Under the pieces are notes generated by a model that was not told where the DNA came from, made no database searches, and worked only from the letters and a program-made list of their open reading frames with translations. This document shows positions 18,006 through 27,518 of a stretch of DNA of 64,000 bases, in pieces (position 1 is the stretch's first letter; each line of letters opens with the position of its first letter). This stretch comes from Caryophanales bacterium UBA5729 (lineage in GTDB: Bacteria > Bacillota_I > Bacilli_A > Izemoplasmatales > Hujiaoplasmataceae): the NCBI GenBank assembly GCA_002419505.1, contig DIGF01000012.1, positions 124,001 through 188,000 of the forward strand, read 5' to 3'. The position numbers were made by a program, and so were the translations under genes.

Positions 18006-19871
18006 TTATTTTTCATCGATTATGTAAGTTGAAACAAATTTTTTCACTAATCTTTTTACGCCCATATTATCCAGGTTTTCAAAATTATTTAGAAGTTCTT
18101 TTGTTTCTTCTTCAACATTATTTTGTTCTTCAATCAGTTCTATAAAAATCAGTTTATTGTCTGTTCGAATATTTTTTTCTTTATCTACTAACAATTCTTC
18201 AAACAATTTTTCGCCCGGTCTTAACCCCGTTATTTTAATTTGAATATCAATATAAGGTTTAAATCCAGATAACATAATCATTTTTTCTGCTAAGTCGATT
18301 ATTTTGACAGGTTCACCCATATCTAGTATAAATATTTCCCCTCCAGCTGCATAAGTAGCTGATTGAAGAATTAAACTCACAGCTTCAGGTATCGTCATAA
18401 AATATCTTATAACATTCTCATCTGTCACTGTAACAGGCCCACCCCTGGAAATCTGATTTTTAAAGAGAGGCACTACTGAACCATTTGATCCTAATACATT
18501 ACCAAACCTTACTGCTGAATAGTTAGTTTCGCTTAATCGATTAAAACTCTGAATTATCATCTCGGCAAATCTCTTTGTAGCTCCCATGACATTAGTTGGT
18601 CTAACTGCTTTATCTGAAGATACTAAAACAAATTTCTTTACTTTAAACTCGTCCGCTAATTTACACATATTATATGTTCCAAGAACATTTGTTCTCACTG
18701 CTTCCATTGGTGAACCTTCCATCAAAGGAACGTGTTTATATGCGGCAGCATGAAATACTATTTCTGGCTCAAATTCAACAAAAATATTTTTCATTCTTCT
18801 ATAATTGTAAACTGAAGCAATTTGCACTTTCAATTCAACAGTACTAGATTCACTTTTCAACCTATTAAAACTTAACTCCGAGTTTAAATCATAGATACCA
18901 TTCTCATAAATATCAATCATTAATATACTTTTAGGCTTATACTTAAGAATCTGTCTAACTAATTCAGAACCGATTGAACCCCCTGCTCCAGTAACAATTA
19001 TTCTTTTGTTTTCCAGAAACTCTCCGATACCTTGATTATCCAGTTCAATAACCTCGCGACTTAAAAGATCTTCAACATTAACATCTAATATTCTTTCAGG
19101 AAGGTCCTCTTCATAATCTTTAAAAGCTGGTAGTCTTTTGATTTTTACAGGTTTCTCGATAAAATAATTGATTATATCTTGAAACCTTTTTGGTTCAATA
19201 TTAACAATAGCAATAATAACTTCTTGAATGTTAAGCCTATCAATCAACTTGTTGATTTCTGAGATTGGGCCAAAAATTGGATATCCTGACATTATGTTTC
19301 CAATTTTCATTTCATCGTCATCAATGAAACCGACAATATGATTTGATAAATGTGGATTATTTCTTAACTCATTTAAAACGATTTTTCCACCAGAACCAGC
19401 CCCGACTATCAAAGTTCTATTTCCGCTTGCGTAATAATTTTTAGGAACAAACATTCCTAACAACCGTTTTAAAATTCTCGGTAATACTGCCAAAGACATT
19501 TCCATCAAGGTTGTAAAGACAAATAAAGATTCATGAATGATATGAAAATTCGGAATTGCTAAAGTGATCATAATTATTACAACGTTTGTTAGAGCCACTA
19601 CCCAAACAATTCTAAAAACCTCATCTAGCCCCACATTTACCAAAACTAAATGGTAAAGCTTAAAGGCATAGTAAACTGTTAATTTGAATACAATCATAGG
19701 TAAAATTAACCAAAGTGATAGTTTATAGTTCCAATCTCTAACTCCAATAAGCCATAAAATCAAAATCACTGTCATATAAGTAAGTGCAATGGTAAGAGCA
19801 TCTATAAACATAAATCCAATGCGTGTAAAATTTAAATATCTGTATCTTTTTTTAAATTTTTTTTCACCCAT
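18006..19871 (-). CDS. Membrane nucleotide-sugar 4,6-dehydratase (CapD/PglF-like)
   Basis: About 621 residues from the ATG that has AAGGAG upstream. Four membrane segments (about 15-140) precede a CoA-binding-like Rossmann domain (GAGSGGKIVLNEL). The catalytic short-chain dehydratase domain then follows. It binds NAD via VTGAGGSIGSELVRQ and has VSSDKAVRPTNVMGATKR carrying the Lys/Met variant of the active site seen in PglF and CapD. It would convert UDP-GlcNAc to the 4-keto-6-deoxy sugar for a surface polysaccharide or glycan. No glycosyltransferases flank it. Confidence 0.9.
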   Translation of the reverse strand: MGEKKFKKRYRYLNFTRIGFMFIDALTIALTYMTVILILWLIGVRDWNYKLSLWLILPMIVFKLTVYYAFKLYHLVLVNVGLDEVFRIVWVVALTNVVIIMITLAIPNFHIIHESLFVFTTLMEMSLAVLPRILKRLLGMFVPKNYYASGNRTLIVGAGSGGKIVLNELRNNPHLSNHIVGFIDDDEMKIGNIMSGYPIFGPISEINKLIDRLNIQEVIIAIVNIEPKRFQDIINYFIEKPVKIKRLPAFKDYEEDLPERILDVNVEDLLSREVIELDNQGIGEFLENKRIIVTGAGGSIGSELVRQILKYKPKSILMIDIYENGIYDLNSELSFNRLKSESSTVELKVQIASVYNYRRMKNIFVEFEPEIVFHAAAYKHVPLMEGSPMEAVRTNVLGTYNMCKLADEFKVKKFVLVSSDKAVRPTNVMGATKRFAEMIIQSFNRLSETNYSAVRFGNVLGSNGSVVPLFKNQISRGGPVTVTDENVIRYFMTIPEAVSLILQSATYAAGGEIFILDMGEPVKIIDLAEKMIMLSGFKPYIDIQIKITGLRPGEKLFEELLVDKEKNIRTDNKLIFIELIEEQNNVEEETKELLNNFENLDNMGVKRLVKKFVSTYIIDEK

Positions 19872-19961
19872 AAAAAACTCCTTTTTAAAGCATAAATATA
19901 TCATATCACAATAGCGATTTTTTATCAATAATCACTCTACAGACTATTTAGAGAGAATAAA

Positions 19962-19986
19962 AGTAGACATTTTTCAAATGTCTACT
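19962..19986 (-). terminator. Terminator after the two-component operon
   Basis: AGTAGACATTT and AAATGTCTACT flank a three-base loop, with a U-rich tail on the minus strand. Confidence 0.75.
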
Positions 19987-20017
19987 CTAACTTATAAAAA
20001 CTAATACTATAATATAA

Positions 20018-21577
20018 TCAAAAATCTAATTTATCAATAATGAAATAGAACTCAACACCACCTTGAACATTGTTAACGCCATAATCGTATCCTAAAGTAT
20101 CAAGAATAGTTTTAACGATTGACAAACCTAACCCTTGGCCACCATATGCCCTTGTTCGCGCTTTATCAACCTTGTAGAAACTTTCCCAAATATTTAATAA
20201 ATCCATTTCTGGTATTTGCTCACCAGTATTCTTTACTGTAACTTTAACGCAACCATCTTTTATTATCTTAGAAGTTATGTTTACTATTCTTTCACCATCG
20301 ATATGATTAATCGCATTACTTATAAAATTGCTCAAGACCGATTGTAACTGCTCATAATCAGAATTAACCTCTAATTCTTCTAAGTTTAGTTCTAATTTAA
20401 TATTATTTTCTTTAAAAACTAATGAAAATAATTTTACAGTTTCTTCGATTAGGTAATTGACTGAAAAATTAGTGAACCTTAATTCTTTTTTTCCGCTTTC
20501 TATTTGCGAAATATTCAATAGTTCTTGAACCAATTTATTCATCTTTTCCGTTTCATCTAGAATAATCTCCAGGTACTCTTTCTTCGTTTCTTCATCTAAA
20601 CCACTTAGTTTTAAAGCTTCTCCATAACCCATAATTAAGGATAACGGTGTTTTTAACTCATGAGATGCATTAGCAACAAATTCTTTACGCATTTGGTCAA
20701 TCTTGTTTTTATACAGAATTTCCTTTGCCAATTTGTCATTGCTTAGTTGAAGTTCTTTAATTGACTTTTCCAATTGAGAACTCATCTTGTTTATACTATA
20801 ACCTAAGTCTCCAATTTCATCATCAGATGTGACTTCAACTTTCTGAGAAAAATCAAGTTTTGAGATTTCATCAGCAATTCTATTTATTTCAAGTATTGGA
20901 TTGGCAAATCTATAACTTAGAAAATACATAATTAAACCTGCTAAGATCATAAAAATAAATCCAATAAGTATTGTAAATGAGTTAAATATTCTAATACTGT
21001 CTCGAATTGAGCTAAAAGTAATGGTAGAAATGTAAAATATATATTCAGCATCTGTACTTTCTTCAGCAACAAGCAGTCCTAACATTTGATAATTATCTTG
21101 GTAATTGTAGACCTCTGAACTCATATCCATAAAATATGCATCATATGTCCCAGAAATTTTAACTTTATCTCCAAAATTCAAATCCTGATTGTTTAATACG
21201 CTGTAATTATATTCAATAATTATCTTCGAAATAATCTCAGCAGGAACAATATATTCACTACCATATACTCTTTGATAAAGATTCGGATAATCAATAAAAT
21301 CATCTATAACTATACCGGCTGGAACTGCATCAGTTTGAATCAGTATTTGTACACTCAAATTATATTTACTTTCAATTTCCAAAATTTTATTATTAAGATT
21401 CTGGTCATTTAAATTAATTACTTTAACCTCTTCAAAAGCTTCAACTAAAGAAACTTGTCGACTGTTAATATAGTAATTTTGTAAAAAAGTGTTGTTTAAT
21501 ATTATTAAAGCTACAATAAAACCTAAAATAATTCCGTAAGTTAAAAGGAATAATTTAGATCTAATTGTCGATTTCAT
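20018..21577 (-). CDS. Sensor histidine kinase
   Basis: A 519-residue membrane kinase. A first membrane segment (about 9-29), an extracytoplasmic sensor region to about 190 and a second segment near 195-220 are followed by HAMP. The phosphoacceptor His is in NASHELKTPLSLIMGYGEAL near residue 308. The ATPase domain has the N-box NFISNAINHI and the G-box GQGLGLSIVK. The general layout is that of PhoR/VicK-type kinases. It overlaps the response regulator by 17 bp. The signal is unknown; neighbouring polysaccharide genes suggest envelope control. Confidence 0.93.
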   Translation of the reverse strand: MKSTIRSKLFLLTYGIILGFIVALIILNNTFLQNYYINSRQVSLVEAFEEVKVINLNDQNLNNKILEIESKYNLSVQILIQTDAVPAGIVIDDFIDYPNLYQRVYGSEYIVPAEIISKIIIEYNYSVLNNQDLNFGDKVKISGTYDAYFMDMSSEVYNYQDNYQMLGLLVAEESTDAEYIFYISTITFSSIRDSIRIFNSFTILIGFIFMILAGLIMYFLSYRFANPILEINRIADEISKLDFSQKVEVTSDDEIGDLGYSINKMSSQLEKSIKELQLSNDKLAKEILYKNKIDQMRKEFVANASHELKTPLSLIMGYGEALKLSGLDEETKKEYLEIILDETEKMNKLVQELLNISQIESGKKELRFTNFSVNYLIEETVKLFSLVFKENNIKLELNLEELEVNSDYEQLQSVLSNFISNAINHIDGERIVNITSKIIKDGCVKVTVKNTGEQIPEMDLLNIWESFYKVDKARTRAYGGQGLGLSIVKTILDTLGYDYGVNNVQGGVEFYFIIDKLDF

Positions 21578-22250
21578 TTTCTATATCTAAGCGGTATCCA
21601 ACACTTCTTACGGTTGAAATATAATATGAGTAATCTCCTAATTTAGACCGAAGTTGTTTAATATGCGTATCAACGGTACGCAAATCACCAAAATAATCAT
21701 AATTCCAAACCGCATTTAAAATCTTGTCTCTAGATAAGGCTATTCCTTTATTATCAATAAAATATCTTAATAGTTCAAATTCTTTTGGTGTCAAAGTAAT
21801 TAATTCTTCTTTAATATAAACTTTTCGAGCAGACAGATCAATTCTAATTGCCCCAAAATTTATTTCTTTAGCTTCTCGATTGCTTTTACTTAGCAATTTA
21901 TTTACTCTAGCAACTAAAACGCTAGGTGAGAAGGGTTTAGTTACATAATCATCGGCTCCTAATTTAAAACCTTTGAGTTGATCATATTCATCGCTTCTAG
22001 CTGTTAACATGACAACAGGGATTGTCAAATAATCTCTTATTCTTTCTAAAACAAACCAGCCATCATATTTAGGCATCATCACATCTAGTATAACTAAATC
22101 AACTTTTTTTTCAGATTCAAATAGAATATCTAGAGCTTCTTCACCATCTTCAGCTTCTAATACCCGATACCCTTCACGACCTAAAAATTCAGCAAGAAGT
22201 TTGCGGATTCTAAATTCATCATCCACAACCAAAACATATGTATTCTTCAT
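21561..22250 (-). CDS. OmpR/PhoB-family response regulator
   Basis: A 229-residue regulator. The receiver domain (1-118) has the acidic pair in VVDDEFRIRK, the phosphorylation Asp in LVILDVMMPKYDGW and the Lys in DDYVTKPFSP. The C-terminal winged helix (about 130-225) has LTPKEFELLRYFIDNKG and DLRTVDTHIKQLRSKLG. It is the partner of the overlapping histidine kinase. It lies upstream in the operon and may control itself through the inverted repeat just before its start. Confidence 0.95.
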   Translation of the reverse strand: MKNTYVLVVDDEFRIRKLLAEFLGREGYRVLEAEDGEEALDILFESEKKVDLVILDVMMPKYDGWFVLERIRDYLTIPVVMLTARSDEYDQLKGFKLGADDYVTKPFSPSVLVARVNKLLSKSNREAKEINFGAIRIDLSARKVYIKEELITLTPKEFELLRYFIDNKGIALSRDKILNAVWNYDYFGDLRTVDTHIKQLRSKLGDYSYYISTVRSVGYRLDIENEIDN

Positions 22251-22280
22251 ATAAACATCACATCCTTTTTAAAAATAAAA

Positions 22281-22333
22281 TTCAATATACCGTAATCAAG
22301 GGGGAAAAGGCATATTGAATTGTCATTATTATA
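22281..22333 (-). promoter_or_regulatory. Leader region of the two-component operon
   Basis: TTCAATAT (22281-22288) and ATATTGAA (22312-22319) are inverted arms 23 bases apart. A -10-like TATAAT lies on the minus strand at 22333-22328, and no clear -35 box is seen. The arms may bind the response regulator or form a leader hairpin. Confidence 0.4.
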
Positions 22334-22369
22334 CTATCTAATTATGTTGAAATTGTGATAAAAACTTAT

Positions 22370-22399
22370 AAAGGTGTTACAGTTTGATGTAACACCTTT
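22370..22399 (-). terminator. Terminator after the CpsC/CpsD genes
   Basis: AAAGGTGTTACA and TGTAACACCTTT are perfect arms around a six-base loop, with AT-rich tails on both sides. It closes the cpsC-cpsD transcript. Confidence 0.75.
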
Positions 22400-22410
22400 T
22401 AGATGATAAC

Positions 22411-23094
22411 TTACTCGTCTTGACGATAATAATAGTAATCGTAGTAAGAACTATTTTTCTTAACATCAATATTTGATAAAACTCCACCAATTACGTTAGC
22501 GTTATTTTCTCTTAATTGTTTCAAGCCTTGTTTAGCTTGTTCTCTTTTAGTCTGATTGTAAGCCACAACATATATTACTCCGTCAACGAAATCGCTAATC
22601 AAAAGCGCATCAGTAACAGTTAAAATTGGTGGTGAATCAATAACAATATAATCATATTCATCTCTTAATTTATTAACCAGGTCATTAACTTTTTTTGATT
22701 GTAATATTACATGTGGAGTTGTTAATCTAGATCCAGTAAGTAAAAGATCAACTTTTGAATCATCTTTTACAATCAGCTCTTCTATCGGTTTGTCATTTAC
22801 AATAAAATCGTAGAAACCTACATCGTTGATTTTATGAAAAGCTCGATGTATCTTTGGTCTTCTCAAATCAAAATCTAAAATTATTACCTTTTTTCCTCTT
22901 TCAGCATAAACACTGGCTAAATTAATAGCGGTAGTGGTTTTACCATCTTCAGGAGTTGGTGAGGTTATCTGTAAAACGCGACAAGGATTATCCAGACTAT
23001 GCATCCTGATATTTAATTCTAATTTTCTGTAAGCTTCTGCTTGAGGTGAATTTGGAGTATCAATAACTACGTTTTTATATTCAAAGAATTCCAT
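22411..23094 (-). CDS. cpsD: Bacterial tyrosine kinase, CpsD/CapB family
   Basis: A 227-residue cytoplasmic BY-kinase. Walker A is ITSPTPEDGKTTTAIN, A' is VIILDFDLRRPKIHR and Walker B is YIVIDSPPIL. The C-terminus carries the tyrosine cluster SSYYDYYYYRQDE that is autophosphorylated in this family. It needs an adaptor, here the CpsC-like protein whose gene ends one base upstream. The pair sets chain length and assembly of capsule or exopolysaccharide. Confidence 0.93.
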   Translation of the reverse strand: MEFFEYKNVVIDTPNSPQAEAYRKLELNIRMHSLDNPCRVLQITSPTPEDGKTTTAINLASVYAERGKKVIILDFDLRRPKIHRAFHKINDVGFYDFIVNDKPIEELIVKDDSKVDLLLTGSRLTTPHVILQSKKVNDLVNKLRDEYDYIVIDSPPILTVTDALLISDFVDGVIYVVAYNQTKREQAKQGLKQLRENNANVIGGVLSNIDVKKNSSYYDYYYYRQDE

Positions 23095-23838
23095 CTAATC
23101 CACCAACTTTCTTTCTTTAATCGTTCCTGGAACTGCTGCGATGACCTTAATTTGAAGATATCTTTCAACCTCTTCAACGCTCTTCAATTTATTATTGAAG
23201 AATTCTTTCATAAAGACAACACCTAAAGCAATAATACCGCCTAAAAGAACGCTAATGACAATATTTAACATTTTGTTAGGAGAACTTGGACTAGTAGGTA
23301 ACGTTGCTTCGTCTAGGACTTTAAGTTTGTTTTGCAACAATACATACGGACTTTCTTCATTGTTAGCTATTTCAATCGAGTTCAATACTAAAGTATTCGC
23401 AATCATTTGTGCTAATTCAGGACTTGCGTTTTCTACGGAGATTCTAATTATTAATACTTGATTTGCAGTCGAAACAGAAATTGAATTTCTGATAGCAGCT
23501 ATTGAAGTTCCCTCTAATTCAGGAATGTCTTCTTTTACACTATTAAGAACGCGATTGGATATTATAAACTCTTTATATGTTCCAATCAAATTATTAGCGA
23601 TTACAATTGCGGATTGTTCATTGGTTCCTGTCATTTCCGGATCAACTTGTACCATTAATGAAGTATTTGCAGTGTATTTAGGAGTCACAACTGCAAAAGT
23701 ATAAACAATTCCAATAACAGCAACCCACATAGTAATAATCAAGATTAAAGCAAAATTATTCCAAACAATTTTGAATAAATCTTGTAGGCTAATACCCTCT
23801 TGTTCTTCGTAATGATTTTGTTCAATATATTCGTTCAT
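23095..23838 (-). CDS. cpsC: Wzz/CpsC-family polysaccharide co-polymerase adaptor
   Basis: A 247-residue membrane protein. Two transmembrane segments (about 33-53 and 190-212) flank an extracytoplasmic Wzz domain, preceded by the proline-rich TLPTSPSSPNKMLN that marks the family. The short cytoplasmic tail (EVERYLQIKVIAAVPGT) would activate the CpsD kinase encoded immediately downstream. Together with the CapD-like enzyme and the two-component system it forms an envelope-polysaccharide control block. Confidence 0.92.
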   Translation of the reverse strand: MNEYIEQNHYEEQEGISLQDLFKIVWNNFALILIITMWVAVIGIVYTFAVVTPKYTANTSLMVQVDPEMTGTNEQSAIVIANNLIGTYKEFIISNRVLNSVKEDIPELEGTSIAAIRNSISVSTANQVLIIRISVENASPELAQMIANTLVLNSIEIANNEESPYVLLQNKLKVLDEATLPTSPSSPNKMLNIVISVLLGGIIALGVVFMKEFFNNKLKSVEEVERYLQIKVIAAVPGTIKERKLVD

Positions 23839-23911
23839 ACAACTCTCCCTTACCTAATTATTTACTCAATAATTATATAATAATAAACAAAATAAAACAA
23901 CTATATATACT

Positions 23912-24775
23912 CTACCCGCGAATGCCAATAATTAAAGCAGCAAATCCGAAGATGAAATTATAAATGTAGAAAAAACCCAACTTCCCTCTTCTAAACCAAA
24001 TAAATACCCATTTTAGAGCAAAATAAGTTGTAACAATACTAACTGCGAAAGCTGAGAGGTAATAAATATAATGTAATACATTGGTGAAATCAAAACTTGT
24101 AACTATTTGTTCGGGATTAAATTCCGCAGTAATAACTTGTTGAAAAATTGCGCCTATTGATATGGGAATAAACATAATAAACGTAAATTTTAAAGCAGAA
24201 TCCATTGATAATTTTCTGTGTAACCCAGCCGCAGTTGTAACACCAAGCCTGCTTAAGCCTGGAAGGATTGATATAATCTGAACTATACCGATAAAGAATG
24301 AATCTTTTCCGGTAAACTCTTTGTTAATATTTGAGTTCGTTACATTTCTAATCACATATAATATTGTTGCGGTGGCCAAAGACCCAATCCCAATCATTAT
24401 TAGTGGATTTGATTCATAAAAAGGATAAATTAACAAATTTAGGAAATACCCAAAAATAAACAAAGGAATAATGCCTATTATGACATTTCTAATATAACAA
24501 AAACTTTTAACAACTATTTTCTCTCGGTTTTTTTGAAAGACATACTTAAGAAAATCTCTTAGCATTTCAATTATATCTTTTCTAAGATAATAAAAAACAG
24601 CTATCATTGAACCCAAATTTAGAATTATTAAAAAGAAAACGCTATTATCTATATCAAATTTGAAGACCTCTTGCACAAAAGCTACATGCCCACTGGAAGA
24701 AACCGGAAGCACCTCGGTGATCCCTTGTATAAGTCCAAGAATAATATATTTAATTATTTCAAATAAAAAAACCAT
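23912..24775 (-). CDS. uppP: Undecaprenyl-diphosphatase, copy 1
   Basis: A 287-residue, eight-helix membrane enzyme that recycles undecaprenyl pyrophosphate to the phosphate carrier. The first motif is LIQGITEVLPVSSSGH. The second, normally PG.SRSG.T, reads LPGLSRLGVTTAA here, with Leu replacing the second Ser while the catalytic Arg remains. The gene lies 18 bp downstream of a second uppP. The substitution and duplication suggest one copy has a changed specificity or a resistance role. Confidence 0.92.
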   Translation of the reverse strand: MVFLFEIIKYIILGLIQGITEVLPVSSSGHVAFVQEVFKFDIDNSVFFLIILNLGSMIAVFYYLRKDIIEMLRDFLKYVFQKNREKIVVKSFCYIRNVIIGIIPLFIFGYFLNLLIYPFYESNPLIMIGIGSLATATILYVIRNVTNSNINKEFTGKDSFFIGIVQIISILPGLSRLGVTTAAGLHRKLSMDSALKFTFIMFIPISIGAIFQQVITAEFNPEQIVTSFDFTNVLHYIYYLSAFAVSIVTTYFALKWVFIWFRRGKLGFFYIYNFIFGFAALIIGIRG

Positions 24776-24793
24776 AATTAATTCACCTTTAAC

Positions 24794-25639
24794 CTATAAG
24801 ACATACAGTAACAGCGCCAAAAAGCCAACACCGAAACAATAATAACTAAAATACTTCAATTTTCCGCTGCGGAAAATGTTAAAAATCAATTTATATGCTA
24901 TAAATGTTGCTATCATAGCCGCAACAAAAGCGAAAAAATAATAGAACACATCAATTTTGGTCAATATTCTTGCATCGTCAGATGTGAAGTCAAATATCAT
25001 TAATAAAATCGTCGCAAATGAAATGGGAATATAAATCATAAATGAAAAATTTAAGGCCGCCGTTATTCCGGATCCGCGTTTTAGAGCAGTGGATGTAGTC
25101 ATACCAGAGCGCGATATTCCTGGAAAAATAGCAACTGCTTGAGCTAAGCCAACAAACAGTATATCTAGCCAGCTCAAATGACCACTGCCTTTTCTAAATC
25201 TGATACCACTGACAAAATAAAGTACTGTCGCTGTTGTTAAAAGACCAATACTGACAAACAGAAGATTATAAACAATCATAAAATTTTCTATCATGTTATT
25301 GAGCAACAATCCAAAAATACCTGCCGGAATACAAGCAACTAATATTTTCGAGGCATAAATAAAATTATCATAATGTTTAGCTCTCTGGCTCGATACAAAA
25401 AGATATATAACTAAAGACTTTGACAGTTCCATTATTTTTTTGAAATATATTATAACGAAAGTTGCAAAAGAACCGGTATTTAAGATAATTAAAAATACTA
25501 ATCCTTGATTTGTATCCAATCCAATTAATGCCTTCATTAATTCCACGTGACCACTAGACGAAATTGGCAACACTTCAGTTATGCCCTGTACTAAACCTAA
25601 AAAGATAAACTTTAGTAAGGCAATGATATCAAACCCCAA
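24794..25639 (-). CDS. uppP: Undecaprenyl-diphosphatase, copy 2
   Basis: A 281-residue paralogue of the downstream gene. Both motifs are canonical: LVQGITEVLPISSSGH near the N-terminus and FPGISRSGMTTSTAL near residue 175. It is therefore the likely housekeeping enzyme for lipid-carrier recycling in surface-polymer synthesis, and extra copies give bacitracin tolerance in other bacteria. A terminator upstream separates it from the superoxide reductase gene, so the two uppP genes form their own operon. Confidence 0.93.
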   Translation of the reverse strand: MGFDIIALLKFIFLGLVQGITEVLPISSSGHVELMKALIGLDTNQGLVFLIILNTGSFATFVIIYFKKIMELSKSLVIYLFVSSQRAKHYDNFIYASKILVACIPAGIFGLLLNNMIENFMIVYNLLFVSIGLLTTATVLYFVSGIRFRKGSGHLSWLDILFVGLAQAVAIFPGISRSGMTTSTALKRGSGITAALNFSFMIYIPISFATILLMIFDFTSDDARILTKIDVFYYFFAFVAAMIATFIAYKLIFNIFRSGKLKYFSYYCFGVGFLALLLYVL

Positions 25640-25663
25640 AATAACCCCTCCAATCGATAAAAA

Positions 25664-25694
25664 GAAAAAGCCATTGGCTTAAATCGGCTTTTTC
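25664..25694 (-). terminator. Terminator after the superoxide reductase gene
   Basis: GAAAAAGCC and GGCTTTTTC form a hairpin with A-rich sequence on the left, which is a U-rich tail for the minus strand. Confidence 0.7.
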
Positions 25695-25709
25695 AATTTT
25701 AAGCATCTA

Positions 25710-26084
25710 CTATTTATATTCACTCATCCATAAACCATGGATATTGCAATACTCATAAACCTTAATTTTTTTAGTAAAATCAATAAAAAAGTCTGCTTTT
25801 GGTTCTTCTTCAGGTTTAAAAGTTTTAACATAGTATTTGTCGCCATTTTCAATAAAAATCCATTGAATAAAATGTTTTTCTAACATAGGATGAGGAACAG
25901 ATCCAACTTTAACATTAATTTGGTTATCACTTATTTTAGTGATGACTGGCAAATGCTTTTCATTACCTTCTTCTTCCTTCTTAGGCTTAAGCAAAATCAT
26001 TTCTTGGTCGCAACAAACAAGGGTCGAGTCGACTGGATATGTGTAACAAATTCTTTTACATATTTCGCAAAAATAAATGTTCAT
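25710..26084 (-). CDS. dfx: Desulfoferrodoxin (superoxide reductase)
   Basis: About 124 residues from the ATG that has GGAGG upstream. The N-terminal desulforedoxin-type iron site is FCEICK...LVCCDQEM (four cysteines). The catalytic iron site has His in EKHLPVI, His in VPHPMLEKHF and the Cys-His pair in CNIHGLW. The enzyme reduces superoxide to peroxide without making oxygen, typical of anaerobes. Transcribed alone, between two terminators or gene starts. Confidence 0.92.
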   Translation of the reverse strand: MNIYFCEICKRICYTYPVDSTLVCCDQEMILLKPKKEEEGNEKHLPVITKISDNQINVKVGSVPHPMLEKHFIQWIFIENGDKYYVKTFKPEEEPKADFFIDFTKKIKVYEYCNIHGLWMSEYK

Positions 26085-26168
26085 TCTAAACCTCCTTTTA
26101 ATTATAATCTCTATGTAAATACTATCATATTTAAGAAATAAATTAAAGCGGCAATCTAATATCAAATA

Positions 26169-27518
26169 TTAATTGCGTTTTCTACTTCGAAACATTAGAA
26201 TGAAAAACATAACTAAACAATAAAGTAAACAACCGAATAGAGCGATTAATTCGAACATGCTTTCATACGGTTGGCCATAACCTAATGAAGGCAACATCAA
26301 AAAACCAAACAATGGAATTGCCATTGTTATCGCAGTCCCTGATCCTAAAACCATTTCTTCTGCGACAGGAGTTTCCAAATTACGGTCTAGACCTTTTAAA
26401 AGCGCGATACCAGTTGAGGCAACTCCCGATAACATTCCAAATAAACCAACAAAATATTCATCTTTAAATTCCGAATAAACTCTTTTTGTAAGATAACGTA
26501 CATAGAAAAGCGTTGCAAACCCACCAATAAGTGATATCGAAATTAACAACCAACCAAAGTCAGTTAAAAAGTCAATTGTAATTGTTAAAACCGCCCCAGT
26601 AATCATGAAATTAAAGCATAAAGAAGAAATATTGGAGAGAATATAATCATTGGTCATAAAATTAAGGTTTCTACCTTTTTTCTCCATTCTTTTGATGATT
26701 TGTTTATAAATGAGCGCATAAGCAATACCGAGAATAAAATTGAAACCAGAAAGAAGATTAAATATCGTCCTTCCAATGTCTCCCAAACCAAGTAGAACTC
26801 CTTCTAAAAGAAAAAGCGTCAACCATACTAGTCCATATATAACAAATAAAACAACAACTTGTACAGTTAGACCGTCCAAAACAGAAATTTCTTTTACAGT
26901 ATCAATTTCAATATTTGTTTTCTGAATCGAATCATCCCAATATCTTTTAGTTTTTTCAATGCCTTTTTTCCTCGCTAAGATATTAATTACTAATACCCCA
27001 ATTGTTCCTCCGAAAACAAAGCCTAAAAATGCGTATGATGCTCCTAAAGCCACTCCGTGCCCATTAAGCATTTCACTCCACATTCCGCCAAAACTAGTAG
27101 CTAACCCCGGTCCTTGTCCAAAACCTAAAGGCAAGAGCATTCCTGCACCAACAAATTTATCGCTCCAAAATATTAAAACCATTAAAATCCCAATAAATCC
27201 TTGAAGAGCGTAAGTGCTTGTAATCACCATTCCTGTTGACCACAGTTTCTTTTTATTATCTGTTTTGGTACGCTTTAGTGTCAAAGAAATAAAACCTAAT
27301 GCCAGAGCATGATAAACTATCGCTGTCATTACTTCTACATCAATTTGATAAGAACCTGGTATAAAAACACTTGAGAATAGTAAACCTATTACCCCACCCA
27401 ACAAAGCTGTGGGTAAAACAATTCGATTTAAAAAAGGTACTTTTTGCTTCAAAATCTTACCAACAAACAGCAATACTCCAATTAAAATAAAATAAATTAT
27501 TATGTTCCAATTAGCCAT
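26169..27518 (-). CDS. gltS: Sodium/glutamate symporter family transporter
   Basis: A 449-residue membrane protein with about eleven helices. The family re-entrant motif is seen as LPLGFGQGPGLATSFGGMW in the first half. A related loop, FGMLSGVASTGIALLKGLD, lies in the second half. GltS proteins import glutamate with Na+, which fits a cell energised by a sodium-pumping pyrophosphatase. The start overlaps the acyltransferase gene by 8 bp. Substrate is inferred from family only. Confidence 0.85.
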   Translation of the reverse strand: MANWNIIIYFILIGVLLFVGKILKQKVPFLNRIVLPTALLGGVIGLLFSSVFIPGSYQIDVEVMTAIVYHALALGFISLTLKRTKTDNKKKLWSTGMVITSTYALQGFIGILMVLIFWSDKFVGAGMLLPLGFGQGPGLATSFGGMWSEMLNGHGVALGASYAFLGFVFGGTIGVLVINILARKKGIEKTKRYWDDSIQKTNIEIDTVKEISVLDGLTVQVVVLFVIYGLVWLTLFLLEGVLLGLGDIGRTIFNLLSGFNFILGIAYALIYKQIIKRMEKKGRNLNFMTNDYILSNISSLCFNFMITGAVLTITIDFLTDFGWLLISISLIGGFATLFYVRYLTKRVYSEFKDEYFVGLFGMLSGVASTGIALLKGLDRNLETPVAEEMVLGSGTAITMAIPLFGFLMLPSLGYGQPYESMFELIALFGCLLYCLVMFFILMFRSRKRN

